A stretch of 64,000 nucleotides of DNA from CATQGW01 sp965262235 (GTDB lineage Bacteria > Chloroflexota > Dehalococcoidia > Bin125): contig OZ253504.1 of assembly GCA_965262235.1 (NCBI GenBank), positions 806,001-870,000 of the forward strand. The letters are read 5' to 3'. Below are positions 53,098 through 61,637 of the stretch, in pieces. Positions within the stretch are counted from its first letter, which is position 1. Each line of letters starts with the position of its first letter. A program made the position numbers and the translations under genes. The notes beneath the pieces were generated by a model. The model saw only the letters and a program-made list of their open reading frames with translations, was not told the DNA's origin and searched no databases.

Positions 53098-54016
53098 CCG
53101 CGCACCCCACCGAATCAGCAGCGCCGGATCCCCACGCGATGTCCCCGGACCTCCCCGTAGGGGCAACCCTTGTGGTTGCCCTCCCCCTTCACCGCCCCCA
53201 ACGCGTCAATCACCGCCAGCACGCCCCACGCACCGCGCACCGCCCTCGCGCGATCAACCGTGCGCTCGCACCAACCCTCCCTGTAGGGGCAACCCTTGTG
53301 GTTGCCCTCCCCCTTCACCGCCCCCAACGCGTCAATCACCGCCACAACCGTCGCCCACCCAACCCCCACCCCCGACGCACCGCGCGCCGCCCCCGCGCCA
53401 ACAACCGTGCGCTCGCACCAACCCTCCCCGTAGGGGCAACCCTCGTGGTTGCCCTCCCCCTTCGCCGCCCCCAACCCGTCAATCACCGCCACAACCAGCG
53501 CCCACCCAACCCCCAACCCCCACGCACCGCGCACCGCCCCCGCACGAACAACCGCGCGCTCGCACCAACCTTCCCCGTAGGGGCAACCCTTGTGGTTGCC
53601 CTCCCCCTTCACCACCCCGAACCCGTCAATCACCGCCCCAACCGGCGCCCACCCAACCCCCAACCCCCACGCACCGCGCACCGCCCCCGCGCAAACAACC
53701 GCGCGCTCGCACCAACCTTCCCCGTAGGGGCAACCCTTGTGGTTGCCCTCCCCCTTCACCGCCCCCAACGCATCAATCACCGCCCCAACCGCCGCCCACC
53801 CAACCCCCAACGCACCGCGCTCCGCCCCCCCGCGAACAACCGTGCGCTCGCACCAACCTTCCCCGTAGGGGCAACCCTTGTGGTTGCCCTCCCCGTTCAC
53901 CGTGAAGAGCGCGTCAGTCGCAGCGCCGAACGTCGCCCACAGCTCGCGACCGCTGCAGTTACATCGCGCGTCACCCGATTGCAGGGCGCGCCAACCAACG
54001 CTGACTGGCTCCGATC
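53098..54016. other. Non-coding interval between uppS and cdsA
   Basis: 919 bp in which the only clear structure is the six-unit repeat array. Long frames cross it on both strands, but they only translate the repeat (GATLVVALP or GEGNHKGCPYG) and are not genes. Confidence 0.75.
53151..53930. repeat. Six-unit tandem array of GTAGGGGC palindromes, ~145-bp period
   Basis: The core GTAGGGGCAACC-CTTGT-GGTTGCCC occurs at 53158, 53283, 53430, 53578, 53724 and 53865. Spacings are 125, 147, 148, 146 and 141 bp. Spacers are similar to each other (ACGCGTCAATCACCGCC, GCGCTCGCACCAACC). Two solitary copies lie at 34814 and 40746. Confidence 0.9.
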
Positions 54017-54883
54017 GTGACCGCCCTCCAGACCGCCCTCCAGACCACGCGCGCCCGCGCGACCACCCAACTCGGCCTGCGCCTGCTCAGCGCCGCCGTT
54101 GGCCTGCCGATCATCATCGGCGCGATCCTGGTCGGCGGGCCGCTCTTCACCGCGCTGCTCGGCCTCGCGATGCTCGTCGCCCTCGGCGAAATCGCGGTGA
54201 TCTGCGGCCTCCGCCTCACCTCGCCCGCCTTCCTGCTCGCCGCCGCCGGCCTCGGCGCAACCCTCGGCGTCAGCCTCACCGGCGCTGTCCCGCTCTTCTG
54301 GACCATGCTCCCGGCGGTGCTCGGCATCTTCGCCGCGACCACCGTCCACGCCACACTGCGCGAACAGCAGCCCGATCCCGTCGCGCTCACCCGCCACCTG
54401 CTCGATGCCGGCGTCATGACCGCCGCCCTGCTCTACCTCGCCCTCCCCGCCGCCGCCTTCGTCCTGATCCGTCAGCACGCCGACGGCGCAGAGTGGCTGC
54501 TGCTCGCCGTCCTCGCCATCGCTGCCACCGACACCGCCGCCTACGCCGGCGGACGCACCCTCGGACGCCACCGCCTCGCCCCCGCGATCAGCCCCAACAA
54601 GACCGTCGAAGGCGCGATCGCCGGCTGGATCGGCGGCCTCGGCTCAGTGCTCGCGCTCGACGCGATCTTCGGCCTCCATGCCGGCATGTGGCCCCTGATC
54701 CTGCTCGCCCTCGTCCTGCCCGTCGTCGGGCAGATCGGCGACCTCGCCGAGTCGCTCTTCAAGCGCGCACGCAACGTCAAAGACTCCTCCAACCTGATCC
54801 CCGGCCACGGCGGCGTGCTCGATCGCCTCGACAGCCTCCTCTTCGGCATTCCCTGCGTATACTTTTTCCTTGTATGGACGTAA
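54017..54883 (+). CDS. cdsA: Phosphatidate cytidylyltransferase
   Basis: A 288-residue polytopic membrane enzyme that makes CDP-diacylglycerol. It has about seven hydrophobic segments and the C-terminal signature SNLIPGHGGVLDRLDSLLF preceded by ISPNKTVEGAIAGW and GDLAESLFKR. It starts at GTG 54017 and is followed after 30 bp by dxr. Confidence 0.95.
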   Translation: MTALQTALQTTRARATTQLGLRLLSAAVGLPIIIGAILVGGPLFTALLGLAMLVALGEIAVICGLRLTSPAFLLAAAGLGATLGVSLTGAVPLFWTMLPAVLGIFAATTVHATLREQQPDPVALTRHLLDAGVMTAALLYLALPAAAFVLIRQHADGAEWLLLAVLAIAATDTAAYAGGRTLGRHRLAPAISPNKTVEGAIAGWIGGLGSVLALDAIFGLHAGMWPLILLALVLPVVGQIGDLAESLFKRARNVKDSSNLIPGHGGVLDRLDSLLFGIPCVYFFLVWT

Positions 54884-54913
54884 CCGTGGATCGCAACCCC
54901 CCATCATGACGAC

Positions 54914-56110
54914 ATGACCGACGACATGCCTGATCACCCGACCGACCAAAAAACCACCTTCGTCCTGCTCGGCTCCACGGGCAGCATCGGCACCCAGACG
55001 CTCGATGTCGTCCGCTCGATGCCCGAGCGCTACCGCATCCTCGGCCTCGCCGCCGGACGCAACCTCACCCTGCTCGAAGCTCAGGCCCGCGAGTTCCGCC
55101 CCCGCTACCTCTGGGCCGCCCCCGACGCCGACGGCGCTCCGCCGCCCGAACTCCAGGCCATCGCTCGTGATGTGGGCGCAGAAGTCCGCCCGATGGACCA
55201 CATGGCCGCCGACCCCGATGGCGACGTGCTCGTCGTCGGCACCGCCGGTCGCGCCGGCCTCGAACCAACCCTGACCGCCCTCAGTCGCGGCGCAGACGTC
55301 GCGCTCGCCAACAAAGAGGTCGTCGTCATGGCCGGCGCGCTGGTCCGCGCCGCCGCCGACGCCGGCGGCGGTCAGCTCCGGCCCGTCGACTCCGAGCACA
55401 GCGCCATCTGGCAGTGCCTCTGGGGCGAAGAACAGCACGAAGTCCGGCGCATCATCCTCACCGCATCCGGCGGCGCACTCCGCGACCTCCCCGCCGATCA
55501 GCTCGCCGACGTGACCCCCGAGCAGGCGCTCAAGCACCCCACCTGGAACATGGGCGCGAAGATCACCATCGATAGCGCCACCCTGATGAACAAGGGCATG
55601 GAAACGATCGAAGCCCGCTGGCTCTTCGATGTCCCCTACGACCGCGTCGAAGTCGTCCAGCACGCCGAATCGATCGTCCACTCGCTGGTCGAATTCGGCG
55701 ACGGCTCGGTCAAGGCCCAGCTCGGCTACCCCGACATGAAGCTGCCCATCCAGCTCGCCCTCTCCTACCCCCTACGCCTTCAGCCCACCACCGACCCACT
55801 CGACCTCGCCGCCGTCGGCAGCCTCAACTTCTCCGCTCCCAACCTCGACCGCTACCCCTGCCTCAAGCTCGCCATGCGCGCCGGCCTCGCCGACGGCACC
55901 TATCCCGCCGCCATGGCCGCCGCCGACGAGGTCGCCGTCCTCGCCTTCCTCAACCACGAGATCCGCTTCGACCACATCCCCCAACTCGTTGAGCAGGCGC
56001 TCGACGCCCACGACAACACCGACAACCCCACTCTCGAAGCGATCGACGCCGCCGACGCCTGGGCGCGCGACTTCACCCACGCCAACATCGCGGAGCGCTC
56101 GTGGTCCTAG
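54914..56110 (+). CDS. dxr: 1-deoxy-D-xylulose 5-phosphate reductoisomerase
   Basis: A 398-residue enzyme of the MEP isoprenoid pathway, using NADPH and a metal. LLGSTGSIGTQTLDVV binds cofactor; ANKEVVVMAG, PVDSEHSAIWQCL, ASGGALRD and HPTWNMGAKITIDSATLMNK hold substrate and metal residues. It overlaps rseP by 10 bp. Together with uppS it marks MEP-based isoprenoid supply in this organism. Confidence 0.97.
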   Translation: MTDDMPDHPTDQKTTFVLLGSTGSIGTQTLDVVRSMPERYRILGLAAGRNLTLLEAQAREFRPRYLWAAPDADGAPPPELQAIARDVGAEVRPMDHMAADPDGDVLVVGTAGRAGLEPTLTALSRGADVALANKEVVVMAGALVRAAADAGGGQLRPVDSEHSAIWQCLWGEEQHEVRRIILTASGGALRDLPADQLADVTPEQALKHPTWNMGAKITIDSATLMNKGMETIEARWLFDVPYDRVEVVQHAESIVHSLVEFGDGSVKAQLGYPDMKLPIQLALSYPLRLQPTTDPLDLAAVGSLNFSAPNLDRYPCLKLAMRAGLADGTYPAAMAAADEVAVLAFLNHEIRFDHIPQLVEQALDAHDNTDNPTLEAIDAADAWARDFTHANIAERSWS

Positions 56111-57810
56111 TCACCTACGTCCTCCCCTTCGTAGGCGTCCTGCTCGCCCTCGTCGTCCTGCACGAGCTCGGCCACTACGTCGCTGCCAAGCTCGCCGGCG
56201 TCCGCGTCGAGGAGTTCGGCATCGGTCTGCCCCCCCGAATCGGCGGCAAACAGTTCGGCGAGACCCTCTATTCGATCAACTGGCTGCCGATCGGCGGCTT
56301 CGTGCGCCTCACCGGCGAAGAATCCAGCGGCGTGATCGTCGAACGCGTCAGTCGCGGCAACTCGGCCAACAGCAGCCTGCATCCCGGCGACCGCCTCACC
56401 CACGTCAACGGCAAGCGCGTCAACTCCCCGCAACAGTTCGCCGAGCGCATGGCCGAGATCGTCAACGGCACGAAGCTCGAGTACAGCATCTCCCGCAGCC
56501 AGCCCAACGGCGGCCGCAAGGCCTACGTCCTCACCCTCACCTCGCTCGACGACTCCCCAATCTCCGATCGCGCCATCGCCGCCGACCCCGCTGCCGTCCC
56601 TGGCGCAATGCCCGCCGTCGACCGCGACGACCCAAACCGCACCACCTTCTTCGGCGTCACCGTCGGCGGCGACCCGGGCTCGCTAGCCGTCCAGGGCCGC
56701 TTCACCCGCATCGGCATCCTCGCCGCCGGCGCCGCCGTCAACGCCGTCCTGCCGATCTTCCTCTTCGCCCTCGGCGCGATCATCCCCGACAACATCTCCG
56801 CCGGTCCGGCAGTGGTCACTACCGTCGTCCAGGGCGCCCCCGCCCAGCGCGCCGGGATCGAGTCCGGCGACTACATCGTCGCCGTCAACGGCGACGAAAT
56901 CCGCAACGCACAGGACCTCACCCGCGCCATCCAGCTCAACCTCGGCAAGACCATCACCGCCACGATCGAGCGCAACACCGTCGTCGACTCCTTCACCGGC
57001 GAGACAGCCACCGAGCGATTCGATCTCGACGTGCACGCCCGGCTCGCCCCCCAGCCCCTCACCCACGTCGTCCAGCAGGGTGAATCGATCCCCCAGATCG
57101 CCGAGCGCCTCGGCGTGCCCGCGCTCTTCGTGATCGGCGCCTGGGGCGTCGAAACCAGAGAGCTCGCACCCGGCACGGTGCTCAACCTGCCCGGTGGGCG
57201 TACCTACACCGCCCAGCCCGACGACACCATCGCCAGCATCGCCGTCGAACAAGGCATCCGGGTCGACGCGCTGTACTACGCAGTCGGCCTCGACCCACGC
57301 TTCCCACCCGCCGGCACCGTCATCGAGGTGCGCCAGGGCGCGACCGGCATCACCGTCGGAAACGCCAGCTCCCGCGTCGTGCGCGATGGCGCCAGCGTCG
57401 CCGAGGCCATCCCCGAGGGCTGGGACCAGACCGTCGCCACCTTCGTGCTCGTCCGCAACCGCATCCGCTCCTGGATCGCCGGCGGCGAGGCCATCGACCT
57501 CTCCGGACCCGTCGGCATCGCCCGCGTCACCGGCGAAGTCATCGAGCGCGCCGGCTGGCTCCGCCTGATTGAACTCGCCGCCCTGCTCAGCCTCAACCTC
57601 GCCATCATCAACATCCTCCCCCTCCCCATGTTGGACGGCGGCCGCATCTTCTTCGTCCTCGTCGAGATCGCCCGCCGCGGCAAGCGCATCTCCCCCGAGC
57701 GCGAAGGCCTCGTCCACCTCGCCGGCTTCGTCGCCCTGCTCCTCTTCATCGTCGTCATCTCCTACTTCGACATCGTCAAGGCAATCTCCGGCGAGTCCCT
57801 GCTCGAATAG
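56101..57810 (+). CDS. rseP: Site-2 protease (RseP family) with inserted LysM-like domains
   Basis: A 569-residue intramembrane metalloprotease. HELGH (His21, Glu22, His25) lies in the first membrane helix and the LDG motif (PLPMLDGGR, ~510) in the third. Two PDZ-like domains lie at ~75-130 and ~240-305. After the second come two LysM-like repeats, at ~320-365 (HVVQQGESIPQIAERLGV) and ~366-411 (TYTAQPDDTIASIAVEQGI). RseP proteins are usually about 450 residues and I know of no LysM domains in them. The extracytoplasmic domain may sense glycan or envelope polymer and gate cleavage of an anti-sigma factor. GTG 56101 overlaps dxr. Confidence 0.9.
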   Translation: MVLVTYVLPFVGVLLALVVLHELGHYVAAKLAGVRVEEFGIGLPPRIGGKQFGETLYSINWLPIGGFVRLTGEESSGVIVERVSRGNSANSSLHPGDRLTHVNGKRVNSPQQFAERMAEIVNGTKLEYSISRSQPNGGRKAYVLTLTSLDDSPISDRAIAADPAAVPGAMPAVDRDDPNRTTFFGVTVGGDPGSLAVQGRFTRIGILAAGAAVNAVLPIFLFALGAIIPDNISAGPAVVTTVVQGAPAQRAGIESGDYIVAVNGDEIRNAQDLTRAIQLNLGKTITATIERNTVVDSFTGETATERFDLDVHARLAPQPLTHVVQQGESIPQIAERLGVPALFVIGAWGVETRELAPGTVLNLPGGRTYTAQPDDTIASIAVEQGIRVDALYYAVGLDPRFPPAGTVIEVRQGATGITVGNASSRVVRDGASVAEAIPEGWDQTVATFVLVRNRIRSWIAGGEAIDLSGPVGIARVTGEVIERAGWLRLIELAALLSLNLAIINILPLPMLDGGRIFFVLVEIARRGKRISPEREGLVHLAGFVALLLFIVVISYFDIVKAISGESLLE

Positions 57811-57934
57811 CCCCCCACGACCTGACGCTCCCCGCCGCCCCCTGCCCCTCCACGCCACAGCTCGATTTCAACCGTGTATCCTCGTCTGTAGCCTGCATTG
57901 CATCACGCTTGTCGCCAGCTCCGACGGAGGAACC

Positions 57935-59122
57935 ATGGCCTTCACCACGTTTATCGACGCCGACACCCACATCACCGAACCCGCTGACCTCTGGACCAGC
58001 CGCGTCTCCAGCAAGTGGGCCGATCAGGTCCTGCACGTCAAGCAGGACAACGAAGGCACCAACGCCTGGTTCGTGGGCGACAACAAGGTCGCCAATGCCC
58101 CCTCAGGCGTCTTCGCCGGCTGGACCGGCAAGTTCCCCAACTCCCCGCCCACCTACGAGGCCGCCCATCCCGCCTCGTTCGACGTCCACGAGCGGCTCAA
58201 GATGATGGACGAGACCGGCGTCTACGCCCAGGTCCTCTACCCCAACGTCGCCGGCTTCGCCTCCCAGCGCTTCCTGCAGCTCGGCGAGCCCGAGCTCATG
58301 CTCGAATGCGTCCGCGCCTGGAACGACTTCCAGCTCGACTGGATCTCCGTCGCCCCCGAGCGCTTCGTCGCCAACGCCTCCATCCCCTTCTGGGACGTCG
58401 AGGAGTCGGTCAAGGAGATCGAGCGCGTCGCCCAGCGCGGCATCAAGGGCATCCTCTTCACCGGCGACCCCCAGTCCCACGGCCAGCCTCTGCTCGGCGA
58501 CCACCACTGGGACCCGCTCTGGAACGTCGCCACCGACACCGGCCTCCCGATCTCCTTCCACATCGGCTCCGGCGACTTCACCGACGGCTTCACCCCCGAG
58601 CGCCTCAAGGTCGACGGCCCCGAGGTCACCTACGCACGCACCTCAACCACCCTGTTCCTGGCCAACGGCCTGCAGATGACCGACCTGCTGGTCTCCGGCG
58701 TGCTCCCGCGCTTCCCTGAGCTCAAGTTCGTCTCCGTCGAGAGCGGCATCGGCTGGGTCCCCTTCTGCCTCGAGTCCTGCGACTATCACTTCCTCGCCGC
58801 CGACGTGCCCAGCGCCCGGCCCGAGTTCACGATGCTGCCCAGCGACTACTTCCGCCGCCAGGTCTACGCCTGCTACTGGTTCGAGAAGGTCGCCCCGCAG
58901 AAGCTGATCGAAGACATCGGCGAGGACAACATCCTCTTCGAGACCGACTTCCCCCACCCCACCTGTCTCTACGGCAACGTCCAGGAGACCATCGAAGACG
59001 GCCTCGCGGGACAGTCGGAAACGACCCGCCGCAAGATCCTCTGGGAGAACTCGGCCAAGCTCTACAACATCGAAACCCCCGCCGAAATGCCCGTCGGCCT
59101 CGCCGCTGCCGGCGGTGGCTAG
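57935..59122 (+). CDS. Amidohydrolase-family protein (ACMSD-like), copy 1
   Basis: A 395-residue TIM-barrel metal enzyme of the amidohydrolase-2 group. Metal ligands are in FIDADTHITEP (D-x-H), SFHIGSGDF and the late ETDFPHPTCLYG. Decarboxylation of aromatic or carboxymuconate-type acids, or hydrolysis, is the likely chemistry; the substrate is unknown. GGAGG lies 4 nt before ATG 57935. A paralogue about 80% identical by eye follows 103 bp downstream. A long frame extending upstream overlaps rseP and is spurious. Confidence 0.9.
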   Translation: MAFTTFIDADTHITEPADLWTSRVSSKWADQVLHVKQDNEGTNAWFVGDNKVANAPSGVFAGWTGKFPNSPPTYEAAHPASFDVHERLKMMDETGVYAQVLYPNVAGFASQRFLQLGEPELMLECVRAWNDFQLDWISVAPERFVANASIPFWDVEESVKEIERVAQRGIKGILFTGDPQSHGQPLLGDHHWDPLWNVATDTGLPISFHIGSGDFTDGFTPERLKVDGPEVTYARTSTTLFLANGLQMTDLLVSGVLPRFPELKFVSVESGIGWVPFCLESCDYHFLAADVPSARPEFTMLPSDYFRRQVYACYWFEKVAPQKLIEDIGEDNILFETDFPHPTCLYGNVQETIEDGLAGQSETTRRKILWENSAKLYNIETPAEMPVGLAAAGGG

Positions 59123-59126
59123 ATGC

Positions 59127-59183
59127 AAATCGCTCCCCCCGCTCCGCGGGGGGAGCTGTCCCGTAGGGACTGAGGGGGGCCGC
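59127..59183. repeat. Family A-related palindrome
   Basis: ATCGCTCCCCCCGC with a GCGGGGGGAG arm, then GTCCC-GTA-GGGAC and TGAGGGGGGC. It lies between the two amidohydrolase genes and matches the three units after the second one. Confidence 0.65.
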
Positions 59184-59225
59184 CCCCGCCCCAACCACGG
59201 CGCACCTGAATCGCTTGGAAATCCG

Positions 59226-60419
59226 ATGACCTTCACCCCCTTTATTGACGCCGACACCCACATCACCGAGCCCGCCGACCTCTGGACCAGCCGGGTCTCA
59301 AAGAAGTGGGGCGACCGCGTCCTCCACGTCAAGCAGGACAACGACGGCGTCAACGCCTGGTTCGTCGCCGACGAGAAGGTCGCCAACGCTCCCTCCGGCG
59401 TCTTCGCCGGCTGGAAGGGCAAGTTCCCCTCCTCGCCCCCCACCTATGAAGCCGCGCACCCCGCCTCCTTCGATGTCCACGAGCGGCTCAAGCTCATGGA
59501 CGAGACCGGCGTCTACGCCCAGGTGCTCTACCCCAACGTCGCCGGCTTCGCCTCCCAGCGCTTCCTCCAGCTCGGCGAACCCGAGCTGATGATGGAGTGC
59601 GTCCGTGCCTGGAACGATTTCCAGGTCGACTGGACCTCCCCCGCGCCCGAGCGCTTCGTGCCCAACGCCTCCGTCCCCTTCTGGGACGTCAAGGAGGCTG
59701 CCACCGAGATCGAGCGCGCCAAGAACATCGGCCACGGCGGCATCCTCTTCACCGGCGACCCCCAGTCCCACGGCCAGCCCTTCCTCGGCGACCACCACTG
59801 GGACCCGATCTGGAACGCCGCCGTCGACGCCGACATGCCGATCGCCTTCCACGTCGGCTCCGGCGACTTCAACGACGGCTTCACCCCCGAGCGCCTCCGC
59901 GTCGACGGCCAGGAGGTCACCTACGCGCGCCTCTCCACCCAGCTCTTCATGACCAACGGCTTCCAGCTCGTTGACCTGCTCCTCTCCGGAGTCCTCGCCC
60001 GCTTCCCGACGCTCAAGTTCATCTCCGTCGAGAGCGGCATCGGCTGGGTCCCCTTCGTCCTCGAATCGGCCGATTACCACTTCCTCGCCGCCGACATCCG
60101 CAGCGCCCGCCCCGAGTTCGACATGATGCCGAGCGACTACTTCCGCCGCCAGGTCTACGCCTGCTACTGGTTCGAGAAGATCGCCCCGCAGAAGCTGATC
60201 GAAGACATCGGCGAGGACAACATCCTCTTCGAAACCGACTTCCCCCACCCCACCTGCCTCTACGGCAACGTCCAGGAGACGATCGAGGAGGGTCTCGGAG
60301 GCCAGCCGGAGTCAATCCGCCGCAAGATCCTCTGGGAGAACTCCGCCAACCTCTACAACATCGAAACCCCCGCCGAAATGCCCGCCGGCTTAGCCGCCGC
60401 CGGCGGCGGCGGCGCCTAG
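59226..60419 (+). CDS. Amidohydrolase-family protein (ACMSD-like), copy 2
   Basis: A 397-residue paralogue of the previous gene, with the same metal ligands (DADTHITEP, AFHVGSGDF, ETDFPHPTCLYG) and the shared DYFRRQVYACYWFEK. Differences are scattered and conservative, except for a region near 165-185 (DVKEAATEIERAKNIGHGG), so both appear functional. They may form a heteromer or handle related substrates. The end is Gly/Ala-rich. Confidence 0.9.
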   Translation: MTFTPFIDADTHITEPADLWTSRVSKKWGDRVLHVKQDNDGVNAWFVADEKVANAPSGVFAGWKGKFPSSPPTYEAAHPASFDVHERLKLMDETGVYAQVLYPNVAGFASQRFLQLGEPELMMECVRAWNDFQVDWTSPAPERFVPNASVPFWDVKEAATEIERAKNIGHGGILFTGDPQSHGQPFLGDHHWDPIWNAAVDADMPIAFHVGSGDFNDGFTPERLRVDGQEVTYARLSTQLFMTNGFQLVDLLLSGVLARFPTLKFISVESGIGWVPFVLESADYHFLAADIRSARPEFDMMPSDYFRRQVYACYWFEKIAPQKLIEDIGEDNILFETDFPHPTCLYGNVQETIEEGLGGQPESIRRKILWENSANLYNIETPAEMPAGLAAAGGGGA

Positions 60420-60789
60420 CCCCAACAGCTCCCCCCCCACCTACGGGGGAGCCGCTCCGTAGATCCCAATCGCTCCCCCCGAGGGGGAGCTGTCGCGCAG
60501 CGACTTAGGGGGAGACCTCCCCCGTTTACAGGCGGAGCTGCCCCGCAGACTCCAATCGCTCCCCCCGAGGGGGAGCTGTCGCGCAGCGACTGAGGGGGAG
60601 AGCCCCCCCGCTCACGGAGTGAGCTGTCCCGCACACTCCCATCGCTCCCCCCGCTTTGCGGGGGGAGCTGTCCCGTAGGGACTGATGGGGGCCGCCCTCC
60701 CGCCGCCCCCCATCCCCCACCCCACCCCTACCATCACCCCACAGCGCCACCCCGACGGCGCCCCACCATGCAACGAAAGCAGCCAACTC
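60420..60789. repeat. Tandem family A-related palindromes, ~86-bp period
   Basis: Units beginning ATCGCTCCCCCC at about 60470, 60555 and 60642. Second hairpins are GTCGC-GCA-GCGAC (twice) and GTCCC-GTA-GGGAC. A degraded unit precedes them. No coding frame is supported until the SDR gene. Confidence 0.7.
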
Positions 60790-61551
60790 ATGGAGATCGC
60801 AGGCAAAGTCGCAGTCGTCACCGGCTCATCATCAGGCGTCGGCCAGGCAACCGCCGAACTGCTCGCCCAGCTCGGCGCCTCTGTCGTCGTCAACTACTTC
60901 CACGGCGCCGACGCCGCCAACGAAATCGTTGAAGGCATCCGCTCCAACGGCGGCCAGGCCATCGCCGTCCGGGCCGACCTACGCGACAACGCCGACTGCC
61001 AGCGCCTCATCCAGTCCGCCGTCGACGAGTTCGGCGCCCTCCACATCCTCGTCAACAACGGCGCCATGACCTACTTCATCCCCCACGACGACCTCGACGC
61101 CGTCACCGACGAAGTCTGGGACGACGTCCTCGGCGCGAATCTGCGCGGCCTCTTCAACTGCAGCCGCGCCGCCGCGCCGCACATGCGCGCCGCCGGCGAA
61201 GGCGCGATCGTCAACGTCTCCTCCGTCGCCGGAGATGGCGGCGGTGGCTCCTGCATCCCCTACGCCGCCTCCAAAGCCGCCGTCAACGTCATCACCAAAT
61301 CGCTCGCCCGGGTCCTCGGCCCCGAAATCCGCATCAACACCATCGCCCCCGGCTTCATCGAGGGCCGCTGGCTGCGCGGCGGACTCGGCGAAGCGACCTA
61401 CGAAGCCGGCCGCACCCGCCTCACCGCCACCGCCCCCCTCCGCGGCGTCGCCACCCCCCAACTCTGCGCCGACGCCATCCTCGCCCTAATCGAACGCAAC
61501 ACCTTCGTCACCGGCCAAACCATCACCGTAGACGGCGGCGCCACCCTGTAG
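60790..61551 (+). CDS. Short-chain dehydrogenase/reductase
   Basis: A 253-residue classical SDR of the FabG type. VVTGSSSGVGQATAELLAQLG binds NAD(P), NNGAMT follows, and the catalytic Ser-Tyr-Lys lie in VNVSSVAGDGGGGSCIPYAASKAA (positions ~140-165). C-terminal ITVDGGATL is typical. ATG 60790 starts at the domain boundary; the open frame upstream covers repeats. Substrate unknown. Confidence 0.92.
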   Translation: MEIAGKVAVVTGSSSGVGQATAELLAQLGASVVVNYFHGADAANEIVEGIRSNGGQAIAVRADLRDNADCQRLIQSAVDEFGALHILVNNGAMTYFIPHDDLDAVTDEVWDDVLGANLRGLFNCSRAAAPHMRAAGEGAIVNVSSVAGDGGGGSCIPYAASKAAVNVITKSLARVLGPEIRINTIAPGFIEGRWLRGGLGEATYEAGRTRLTATAPLRGVATPQLCADAILALIERNTFVTGQTITVDGGATL

Positions 61552-61637
61552 CGCCTACCCCTTCCGGCTCGCTCACTACCCACCTAGCCTCTCTTGGACG
61601 GCAGCATCGGCCGGCCGTGCAGCAGAACGGAACATCT

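Noticed and set aside
53151..53930. CRISPR array
   Set aside because: Repeats are palindromes in ~145-bp units whose spacers resemble each other, unit lengths are too long and no cas genes are present.
53007..54020. 337-codon frame through the uppS-cdsA interval
   Set aside because: It starts inside uppS in another frame and then only translates the GTAGGGGC repeat units.
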